Of a DNA stretch of 49,624 nt, positions 36,440 to 47,316 are shown in pieces (the first letter of the stretch is position 1; the number at the start of each line of letters is the position of its first letter). This stretch comes from Lingula anatina (lineage: Eukaryota > Brachiopoda > Lingulata > Lingulida > Lingulidae), in contig NW_019775416.1 of the NCBI RefSeq assembly GCF_001039355.2, forward strand, positions 222,093 through 271,716, given 5' to 3'. The notes below the pieces were generated by a model, which did not search any database, was not told where the DNA came from, and was given only the letters and a program-made list of their open reading frames with translations. A program made the position numbers and the translations under genes.

Positions 36440-38665
36440 AATAAATTGAGATCAATAACAAAAACCATTTAATATATCCATATTCTTTTTTATGCATAGT
36501 TTAACAGGCGGACTTGGATTAGCTAAATCAGTTAGCACCTACATGTAATTTTTGCAAATAGAGTCCTATATGTATGAACTTTATAAACTTCATTACTTAA
36601 ACAAAATGATCGATTGGGGTCAGTAAAAATGACCATTTTTACTCAACAAGATGGCATGTTTTCAACCTTCAAAAGATTATACAGTTTAGACTTTGAAGTA
36701 ACGTGAAGACGCGAGTTTCACAGGTGGCCATAGAATGGTAGATATTTGTTACCCAAACGGGGTTTTCAGATCGCAGTTTTCGAAACGGCTTTTGTAAATC
36801 TAAAGGGAAAATTGCTGAAATTTCCTGTTTTTTTCTTTTGCTTTATTAAAGGTGTAAGCTGCATGGCATGCGTTCAAAATGAATAATTTAATTCCAGGAT
36901 TCGGATTGTAAATGCTAAGTTCCGAGTGACGAGTGAAAATATAAAATATGAAAATGCTTAGTCTTTTAATAGAATTTTGTCAACAAAGCATTAAACGAAT
37001 AGGGTTTTAATGATTATGTATTATTTGTAAATTTAATAACTTAAGACTGCTTCAGTATGATTTGTTTCCTTCAAGGCATTTTAAAGGACGTGAATAAGTA
37101 ACATAAATCACCAAGTGTACAAAATTACGTGAACAGAGTTTTCAAGGTACAGGGTACCTTGTTTTGCGTCTTTTAATGAAAAAGTCAAATTGAACTTCAT
37201 TTGTGATTTTTCTTGGACTAGAAAAAAGTTTTCGTTTCTGGACATAAGATTTTCATTGAAATAAACATCTAGTCACAACTTGCTGCCTTGCTGAAGAATA
37301 CCTCAAATACTTTTACAAGCGTCACGGAGGCAAACGCAGACTAATAATTATAGTTAAAAACATTTTTAAAGGCATAAGGGGCGGTTTTATTCTTTGGCGA
37401 TATAAAACAAATTTTGTTACTTATGACTACGCGGTGTAAAATATTCCTCGTTTTGATTTTTTTACAGTAGGCTTTACAGTTTGGACGTAAAAAATCATGG
37501 TATATTGGTTTGACTGAGCGTTTTTCATTGGACAACATGATATTGGCATTAACCATAAATGAGAAATGAAATTATTTTCAAGCATTATTTGCAAATTGGC
37601 GTTAGCAATTCGCCCCTATGCCTTGAAAATGGTTGCTTTCATAATCAGTCAAACAGAAAGCAGTGCAGCTATTTTAAAACTAGGTCACATGCTTAAATGG
37701 ACGGAGGTATTTAATTATATGGCAACGTGTTATTTGTGAAAGCATGCCAAAATTGGAAATGAAAGTATATCACTAGACCTTTATCCTTTTCTTCAATTTC
37801 CAGTTGTAGCTACACGGTATTTTGCTATACTAAAATTACTGTACATAATTTTATTACAATCCATGCTTTCACTAAAATTCAACAGCCAAAAATTTAAAAG
37901 AGCCATTCCACAGAATTTTCCCCATCTCGACGATTTCGCATTAAAAACTTTACTGCCCCTTCTAATTCTACCGATTTAGTTTAAAATAATGTGTAGTCAA
38001 CATGAGGCACAACTGCAATTTTCACTGTCATTAGGCACGTGATGAAATGAAGAAGGCATGGTCGACACAAAATAGTACGTGGGGAAAACATTTGTGGATG
38101 GCATTTTTTAAATGCATCAAAGATAAGTTTTTGACAAATACCTAAAACCATAGTCTTAGAACGTTTCGTTAAATTAGTTAAAACTGAAATATCCATATAC
38201 TTAGTATCCTGACCGGCTTGCATCCACTGCCTGGTGTCTCAGAAACTGAAGAGGAAGAAGTGACATCTCTTCCAAGTTCCAAGGGTTCAGGTTTCGAATG
38301 GTCTATTGGGGTAGAAGGTAGGGAGAGCTAGGTGACCGCCTTTTCTTTTTATCAATTACCATAATTTGACAGACAAAATCTGATGAAAAATGTACTAAAA
38401 AGTGAAGCACAGTAAGCTTTTGTTTCCCGCATATTTCAAAACACACTAGATTAAAATAATTACAGTAAGCTTCAGACCCTAACCCCTCAAAGTAATATGG
38501 CATTATGTAGGTCACTGGCTATCCTTATATGCTTATCTACTCTATACTGCGTGCTGCAATCTGAGCAGCTTTTGCCAGGTTTGACAAACCAAACTGTTCT
38601 ATAGCGCCATCTGGAGGGGAACAAAAATGATCATTTCTGCTGCATTCGGTAGCTTAGCAGATAGT

Positions 38666-38716
<51 letters not shown>

Positions 38717-38827
38717 ACAGAAATGGCATATGTACAAATAAAGTACTAGTCATTTATGAAAATTTCAGCAACGGTACAAACTGTGCGGACATCATCTCTG
38801 CTCACGGTCAGCTGTCATTTTTGATGT

Positions 38828-39510
38828 CCCAGCAGGCATAGTTGCGTTGGATCAACGTTGAAAACAGGTTGATACGTAGAATTGCCGTTGATCTATCTGA
38901 ATTCAACGAAAAATCAACGTTGATCCAGCCACGTTGAAACACCGTCATAATGGGACGTTGACTCAACGTTGTATTTTGGTCAATGACACAACCTTGCAGT
39001 TATGGATTGTAATTTAAAATATTAATTATTGAAAATGTGATACTTTGTTTATCAATATTGTAACTAAATTTATCAAAATAATAATGGTTTTAAAGTAAAA
39101 GTGACAGTTGTTTTGTGTCTTTAGTAAACTAGTGAATTTTCTTAACTTGTTGCTGTACATGTGAGGGAGTTAACAGTTCTAGGTAACCTGTTATAGATAG
39201 ACATGTTGTGGTGACTGTGACTTTACATATGGTTGTAGTTATCTTCTTATATATAAGAAAAGAACTATAAATATTAATTTAAACCTTGGAAATTTTAACT
39301 TAAAGGCCATACATTTAAATCATACATATATTTAGCCATCAAACGTCCAACTGCTAAACACATCCAGACTAATTTCCCGCTGGGTGGGGTTGATATAACA
39401 TTGTTTTCTGACGTTGATACAACTTTCAAATCCAACGTTTATTCAATGTCTTCTCAACGTTATGGTTCAACGTTGTTTCAACGTTAAAACAACATAATTT
39501 GCCCGCTGGG
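38828..39510. mobile_element. MITE-like element with CCCAGCRGGCA ends and ACGTTGA-rich interior
   Basis: Left end CCCAGCAGGCA, right end TGCCCGCTGGG (reverse complement CCCAGCGGGCA). Both subterminal regions are packed with CAACGTTGA-type words in both orientations; a further internal CCCGCTGGG lies at 39379. No coding capacity. Resembles a widely seen class of non-autonomous DNA transposon ends, but the family is not identified and no target duplication is clear. Confidence 0.6.
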
Positions 39511-40091
39511 GTGTTAGTTACATGAATCCAAAAACCATATCATGTAAAATTACCTTAAATGCTACTTCAGTCTACCATAAAGTAAAAATGTAATGATTAA
39601 ATAAATGAACTCATTTTGAGAATAGAATCGAATAGATGGAAAGTGGATAGTAAAACGATCAAAATCGGCCAAGTCCTGGTATTTGAAAACACACAAAAAA
39701 AAAAAAAAAAAAAAAAAAAACATGCATGCACCGTACTGATTTATTTCATAACATGTAGGAAAACTTCAGATGATGAAACAAAACGCCGACTAGTTTATGC
39801 AAGACGATCTCTGGGGATAGTAAGCCTCTGTCGATAGAGCAGTACCACCAACTACTTCTGCAGTGGACTAGGACCTAATAGCGGCATAGAGGATGAGGTC
39901 AGTTTGAACCTATACCATCGACATAATCAAATTAAAATTCGCACACACCCTGCAGAGACATACGACGCATCGTGTAACACGTGTGCCCCCCCTCTGGAAA
40001 CCGCACATCCTTCACAACGCCTCTCCATACAGTAATTAATGTCTGAAGTACATGTAACTACCATGGAATGGAATTATGATTAAGCAGCTAC

Positions 40092-40284
40092 AGGGTGAAC
40101 AAAAGATGTGAGGGACAGTAAATATACAATATATACAGACACATACAGGATCTGTACTACAAAAGACATGACGGACAGTAAATATACAATATAAACAGAC
40201 ACATACATGATCTGTACTACAAAAGACGTGACGGACAGTAAATATACAATATATACAGACACATACAGGGTCTGTACTACAAAA
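40092..40284. repeat. 60-bp tandem repeat, about three copies
   Basis: Unit contains CAGTAAATATACAATATA and CAGACACATACAGG; periodic at 60 bases, just downstream of the helicase gene's poly(A) signal. Two minus-strand frames stay open because 60 is divisible by three; they are not taken as genes. Confidence 0.93.
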
Positions 40285-40311
40285 GCATACACAATTCGTC
40301 AGAATAATAAT

Positions 40312-40317
40312 TTTATT
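40312..40317 (-). terminator. Poly(A) signal of the SNO-type helicase gene
   Basis: AATAAA on the minus strand, 163 bases after the stop codon at 40480-40482, followed by an AT-rich tract. Reasonable position for the only 3' end of this gene; the cleavage site is not visible. Confidence 0.55.
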
Positions 40318-40479
40318 TGTTTGAAAACACAAGATTTATAAAATGAAGTTCTTCTTCAAACTGGATGCATCCAATGAAGATTAAATATATGAAATGCATG
40401 TTGTGTATTATTTTAAAAAACATCATCGTATATTTTTTAAAATAATAGTTACTGTAGCACCTTCACATTGCTTTAAAAA

Positions 40480-41043
40480 TCACTCAATGATACAGTTGTC
40501 TATGTGATCATTCAGTGCTTGATTTGAAAGTCCCTTCTCAAATTCTTTCCCACATATAGGGCACCTTGCAGCTTTGAATGTCTTGTTCTCCTCTTTCTTG
40601 GTTACAGCTGCAAAAGAAGCCATGATGTTGCTCTGCTTCTGTCTTTTTGGAGCCTTTGCATTGGGGAGATTTGACAAGCTAATTCTTTTTCTATTTTGAG
40701 AAAATGATGACCCTCTATCTGAAGAAAAGGAAAGGGGGATATTTGAAGTAAACTTGTTGGAGTTTGCAGCTTCACTACTTTCATTTACTGCTGAGCCACC
40801 ATCAGCTTCAGCAGACAAAGCTGAAAATGATGACTCCTTCCCTTCTGCTTCTCCAACTAATCCACTCTCAGCTTTGCTTTCAGTTTTCAATACTGATTGG
40901 AAGAAATTTTTGATTGTCACAGGTGGTTTCAAGGCTCTTGCTAAGGATTTCTGGTTTACAGGCGTCTCTGGTTCTACAGTGGAGTGATTGATTGTTGGAT
41001 GAGTTGTATTTGAAATTCTCATCACCTGACCACTGGCGACAGA
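40480..41043 (-). CDS. SNO helicase terminal exon: disordered tail with PIP-like motifs and UBZ4-type zinc finger
   Basis: Acceptor TTATTTCATTTCAG|TCT, phase 0, 187 residues then TGA. Tail positions: 36-52 basic stretch with [11 protein letters not shown] (I44, F47, F48: PIP-box-like without the leading Gln); 53-120 Ser/Glu-rich, probably disordered; 128-136 NAKAPKRQK (NLS-like); 137-144 QSNIMASF (Qxx-I-xx-S-F, second PIP-like); 161-184 CPICGKEF...LNDHIDNC, Cys161, Cys164, His180, Cys184, C-x2-C-x15-H-x3-C. This resembles the UBZ4 ubiquitin-binding finger of RAD18, SPRTN, WRNIP1, SLX4-type repair proteins, with a longer middle. Joins in phase to the preceding exon, so a separate gene is unlikely, but transcript proof is lacking. 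Confidence 0.85.
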   Translation of the reverse strand, partial: SVASGQVMRISNTTHPTINHSTVEPETPVNQKSLARALKPPVTIKNFFQSVLKTESKAESGLVGEAEGKESSFSALSAEADGGSAVNESSEAANSNKFTSNIPLSFSSDRGSSFSQNRKRISLSNLPNAKAPKRQKQSNIMASFAAVTKKEENKTFKAARCPICGKEFEKGLSNQALNDHIDNCIIE

Positions 41044-43176
41044 CTGAAATGAAATAATCATCTTATGATTCTATTTCTCTACCAATGCATTGATCAATTG
41101 AGTCATTAATGAAATATACTAAACAGTACCTTTATTGCCAAAAAAAAAAGTAAAATCAACATCATATTTTCACGTATTTAACTGGCATGAAAATAAAAAA
41201 AATAATAATTTCAAAAAAATTTGTTTTTATATAACATAATTCCACCAAGTGTTTGATATTCATCTATGGTGAAAAAATAGCCTGTGAAAATAGATCCTAT
41301 CGGTCAACAAGGGTCTACAAAACTATTTCAGAAACAATCATCAGTGACTTTTTGACTTATTTACAGAATTTCAATGGCTCTCCTTCCCTTATACTGACAT
41401 ATGGCATGGGGCCAGAAGAAATGCTGCAGACAGTAATATCGAAACACTTCCAACTTACAAGCTGAGACTGGGACAAGGTCTCCACCAATTTCTGCTCCTG
41501 CATCATTCTCTCCGCCATTGGAATGAGGAGTTCTGGGTAACGAATACCAACAACACGTTCCCCATCATCCAACTCCACTCTCACAACACGTATTGAGGAC
41601 TCCACCTTACTGTAATATTTTGAAAAATATATTTTCTGACTTACTTCTATAATAAATATCAATTGCAAGTTTTAAATGTACAGAAAAAAATAATAAATAA
41701 AACTTAACAAATCAATAAATAAATATTTTTTTAAGCAAAGAAAGCTTAGTCCTGAGAGTAATGAAAGGGGAAAAAATAGAACAGAGAGATGGAGGAGGGA
41801 TGTACAGAAAAAAATAATAAATAAAACTTAACAAATCAATAAATAAATAAATATTTTTTTAAGCAAAGAAAGCTTAGTCCTGAGAGTAATTAAAGGGGAA
41901 AAAATAGAACAGAGAGGAGGAGGGGAGGGAGGGAGGGATGGAGAGAGATGGAGAGAGGGATGGAGAGAAAGTGAACCATACCTAAGGTGAAAAGAAGCAG
42001 CATTTCTTGTCAACACTGTCTCCAGGTGTGACATCAGTGTGACAATCCCACCACACAACAGGTGAAGTTTATAGCACCTGCTGCCCACTGAAATCACATA
42101 GAAATCAGAGCAATGAAAATTACTTAATTCAAGAAGTGTTCATTTTTTAAGGTTGCAATTTCTTCAAAACACCAACAATCCACTTAATGCCATCTACACC
42201 CTATACTACATACTGTAACAGTATAAAATTCAATGAATTGTAAATGTACATGGCAACAAACACCTTCACATGTTTCTAAAACTTAAAAAGGATTTACTAT
42301 AAAACTTTGTGTTAGCCCTATCTGTCATTAGCAAAATTTCAAAATTCATTTCTATGGTGATGTTAAATTCTCACTGACACTGCCTTGGTGGAAAGAAAAC
42401 TGGCAATCAATAAAGTTAGGGGACCTAGGCAATGTATTGCAAATGTTCTCATTAATACCAAGGCATACATATAAACATTACCCTCTACCAGGGCCGCAGT
42501 TATTATTGTGGACATATTTGCTGAGGCGACCCTGTTACGTACTGGACTAGTACATTAACATTACAGTAACAGTACCTGAACAAGTTGGTTCATTCTTGCA
42601 ATGAGGTCCATGTATACACTGTGACTAGTACATTAACATTACAGTAACAGTACCTGAACAAGTTGGTCCATTCTTGCAATGAGGTCCATGTATACACCGT
42701 GACTAGTACATTAACATTACAGTAACAGTACCTGAACAAGTTGGTCCATTCTTGCAATGAGGTCCATGTATACACTGTGACTAGTACATTAACATTACAG
42801 TAACACTACCTGAACAAGTTGGTCCATTCTTACAGTGAGGTCCATGTATACACTGTGACTAGTATATTAACATTACAGTAACAGTACCTGAACAAGTTGG
42901 TCCATTCTTGCAATGAGGTCCATGTATACACCGTGACTCAGCATGGGCATACTGTTCCTTCCAGTGCTTCTCTGAATAATAAAGAGGATACAGAATTAAA
43001 CAAAGACCACTTAATCAAAAAGATGCATTTGAATACAAGGGCTATGAAGCTTTTCACACACACAAAAAAAAATTATCTTTTTCATAATTGGTTTTTGTAA
43101 ACAGCAATATTTTTCCAGGCACTTTGTCACCTGTGAAACACTCTGGATAAATAATAATAACAATTATCATAATTAC

Positions 43177-43225
<49 letters not shown>

Positions 43226-46200
43226 TGTGAAACATGTATGTATGATACACTCTGGATAAATAATAATAACAATTATCATAATTACCATTATTATTATTAT
43301 TATTATTATTATATATGATTAACATACATTTCTTGGGAAGGTGTTAGTTAATGTTATCTCCATTTTGAAACATTTTGATGAGATTATCATACTAGTAGTT
43401 TCCTTGCTAATGGGAACATATTTGATTAGATTATCATACCAGAAGTTTCCTTGCTAACTGGGATAATTTTAATGAGATTATCATACCAGCAGTTTCCTTG
43501 CTAATGGGGATATATTTGATTAGATTATCATACCTGCAGTTTCCTTGCTAATGGGGATAATTTAGATGAGATTATCATACCTGCAGTTTCCTTGCTAATG
43601 GGGACATATTTGGCAAAAAGTTCAGCTTTCTCTTCATCAAAATATGACACACCAGTATTGGGTCTAAAATCAGAAATTTCAAGAAAATTACATCATTTTA
43701 CCTTTAGAGAGCAATAACCGATTTCCAATCAATAATTGATCAAATATAATCCTCATACATGCACCATTTCTCTTTCTCAGTCAACTTTTAAAGAACTTTC
43801 AGAACTTTTATTTTTTTATATTTGATTTTTCCTAATATTTCCTTAGGCATTTAAGTGCCATACCTGGCAACTTTGAAGAGATGAGTTGATGTATCTTTCT
43901 GTGTGGCTAAAATATACAATTTCTTTCCTCTGGTCTCTCTCTTTGAGGCGTAGAAGCCGTCGTGTGGACCAGAATGGTGTTCAGCTCTGGTTTTGGCTCG
44001 TTCCCAGCTCATCCCTCTGTCAACACTCAGTACAAGATGTCTGCACCAAACACAAAGATACAGACTGTGAAATATTGTGAAATGTTTTCGTGTCACTTGT
44101 AAAATGATGGAAGTAAAAATGGATTGTTTCTTAATACTAAATGTGTGAATTTTTTTACCAACAGGATGACTTTTCAACTCTTCATCAACAAGTTACCATC
44201 TAATGATTAAGCAAGGGCCTCTTCTTTCCATATTTCTAACACCAACATTTTATTTCATTCCTGAATATATTTTCCTCCCCTTTTCTATACTTAAAACAAA
44301 TATTCCTACCTTCCAAATTACAAATGTTCTGAGTTTCAATAACCTACTTTGTTGTACAAGTTCCTGTGTTCACTTCCTTAAAAACCTGCCGGGGTTCCCC
44401 GACTATCTGCACGGAGGCCGCTGTGATGTCAAGCAGCCCCTCATTGTACCTGCCTTCCTTCTTTGCACTATTGATGGCCGTCTCCAGACTTTCTGTGAAA
44501 TAATTGAAAGCCTGCAAAAAGTGTAGTATCTTTAAAGATTAACATCACAAATATCACAGCAAATTAAAGCAAAGTCTATACCCAAGCTCTGATGTAAATA
44601 ATGAGCTTTTCCAAAATGATGTTATATCAACAGTACTGACAATACCTTAATTGGAGATAAAGAGAAAATCAATGAAATTTCCAAGAAGACAAACTTGCTA
44701 TATACATATGTCAAACATACATTGTATTCCTTTAAGAGGATATTTGCCTATCAAAATAATTTACATTCAGTGCCTACATACCAGGTTCTGTTTCTGGACA
44801 GCCAGTCCTAGAATTCTATTCAGAAATCTTCCAACATCACCAGTCTCTTTCTCTTTTACTGGAATTCCTGCTCGAATGGCATCTGCATCCACCATTCCCA
44901 TGAGAACGAGACTCTCTTGCATTATTGCATTAAATTGAGCAAAGTCAAAATTTTCCTGGGTTACTTTTGACAGGGAAACCCCTTGGACTAGTTGTCTCTA
45001 AAAATAAAAGAAAGCTAGGAACATTATTAAAAGCCTTTCTAAATCTTTTAAACTAGACAAGAAAGGTCTAATTAGCTTGTTACTAATTTAATTAACTTCC
45101 ATAACAACAGTTGCTAAGCAATGCTTTGAAGTTTTTGGCACTACCCTTGAAAACAATCAGCATAGTCCAAAGAACATTTGTGCCAAGTTTCATGCTTTTT
45201 CCACATTCTGAGCGATTTGGACAATATACAGCACCAATCATCCTGACTAAAATAGACTTACTGTAGATATTGCATGGTACATTGCACGTAGCGCTCCTCT
45301 CCCATAGGGTGTGTCAAAGTTAAACTCTGTCAGGTCAGCCCCAGTGGCAGCCCGCCTGTCTCCCTTGGTTAGAGCACCTGCCATGTAAAGAACAATGGAA
45401 TATTTGGTGGAAAAGAAAGAAGAGTTCACATTGAAAATGAGAAAAACTTCAGAAAACTGCATGGCATCACAGGAATGGCAATGTATGTTAATAAAACACC
45501 TACCCCACGTTGTTTTCAAATAAATAAATAAAAAAGTTTTTGTACAGGTAAACAGAAAATCCAGATTAGATGTCCGAATTAGATGTCCAAGAAGACATCA
45601 TGTATGCTTGATCCGATTTCGACAGTGCTAATGGCCCAGATACTCCCAGCTGTCATCAACCTGCAGCTGATAACTCACATCATCAACGCTAGTTTCACTT
45701 CTGGTTCTTTCCCTGACCAACTCAAGAAAGCTGTGGTTCAACCTTTATTAAAAAAGCCATCTCTTGACCCTGATACACTTGGAAATTACAGACCTGTGTC
45801 TAACCTCTCGTTTCTATCAAAAACGGCTGAAAGGGTCATTGCTGCCAGACTGGTTGCACACTTAAGAGAAAAACAATCTTATAGAGCCAATGCAATCTGC
45901 ATACAAGGCCAGACACAGTACTGAGTCAGCTCTACTTAGGATTAAAAGTGATCTTTTATGTGGAGTGGATAAACATTCAGTGGTTCTTTTAGTCCTGTTG
46001 GACCTATTGGCAGCTTTTGACACTGTTAATCATGGACTACTTTTATCATTTCTTGAAGATTTTATTGGTATTAAGGACTCTGCTCTTAGTCTTTTACGTT
46101 CTTATTTTACAGGCCGGTCACAGCAGGTTATGATAAAAGGCATATTATCAAATGTTTCAGAAATAGCTTTCGGTGTGCCACAAGGCAGTGTTCTAGGACC

Positions 46201-47276
46201 TCTTGTTTTTTGCATGTATACCTTACCAATTGGGGCCATACTAAGACATCATAACATTGGCTATCATATTTATGCTGATGACACACAGATTTTTACTTGT
46301 TGCAATCTAGAAAATCCAAAAGAATCTATTGATATATTGTCTAAATGCATTGACGATCTTCGCAGGTGGCTGATTAGTAATAAGTTGAAAATTAACGATG
46401 GAAAGTCTGAACTTTTGGTAATAAGTCAGCCACATAATCGTATGATAGCACAACAAATTCAGCTCAAAATTGGATCAAGCATTATTAAGCCAACAACCTA
46501 TGCAAAAAATTTTGGTGTATTCTTAGATGGATCGCTTTGTATGAACAAACATATTGCCAGTGTATGCAGGTCAGCGGTTTTTAACATTAGGAACATAAGT
46601 GCAATTCGCAATCAGTTCGCTGACTCTGCTGCAGCCACAGTCATAAATTGTTTAGTTACATCTCGATTAGATTACTGCAACTCCATTTTATATGGTTGTC
46701 CAAAGAAACAAATTGACAGACTGCAGCGCATTCAAAATATTTTGGCCAGATTATTAACTCGGACATCCACAAGCATACACATCTCCCCAGTTTTAAAAAG
46801 TTTACACTGGCTACCTCTACAAGCCAGAATTTTATTCAAATTTTTAGTTTTTACTCACAATGCTTTTTATGGATTGGCACCAATCTACATCAATGAATTA
46901 GTCAGTCACTATGTTCCAATGCGAAATCTGCGGTCTGTAGACCAATTGCTACTCAACCCAGTAAAAATGCGATTAAAAACCTACGGTGACATATCTTTTA
47001 AAGCTGCAGGTCCAAAGGAATGGAATCTATTACCGCTGGAAATCCGAGCAATTCAGTCTACCAAACATTTTAAAAAAGAACTCAAAACATACCTTTTTAG
47101 GAAATATTTTGATTAACTCTTAATTGGTTTTATAAATCTTGTATTAATTGCATTTAATTGTATGGAATAATGGCTGTTTAACCTAGATTTTATTTATCAT
47201 ATTTTATGTAGTATTATTTATGATATTTTATGTAAAGTCTACTGAACATTTTAAATGGATTTTAGACTTAAAATAA

Positions 47277-47316
<40 letters not shown>

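Larger units (their letters stand above)
27921..40311. other. Intergenic region between AChE and the SNO-type helicase gene
   Basis: About 12.4 kb of AT-rich DNA between the 3' ends of two convergent genes. Besides the repeats, MITE-like element and weak exon listed separately it has (ATT)n at 28451-28488, poly-A at 39694-39720 and only short non-protein-like frames. No RNA gene with convincing structure was recognised. Confidence 0.6.

Noticed and set aside
39820-39912. tRNA-like words (TCGATAGAGCAGT and GGTCAGTTTGAACC) after a poly-A tract
   Set aside because: Spacing is too long for a tRNA or a tidy SINE head, and no cloverleaf can be drawn.
42590-42775. Repeated [19 protein letters not shown] frame
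   Set aside because: Out-of-frame reading of the 78-bp exon-derived repeat; the true frame there is [10 protein letters not shown].
44379-44384. Alternative donor CGGCAG|GTTTTT in the [10 protein letters not shown] exon
   Set aside because: It leaves the next exon out of phase; the downstream donor at 44347 restores phase and extends a plausible coding stretch.
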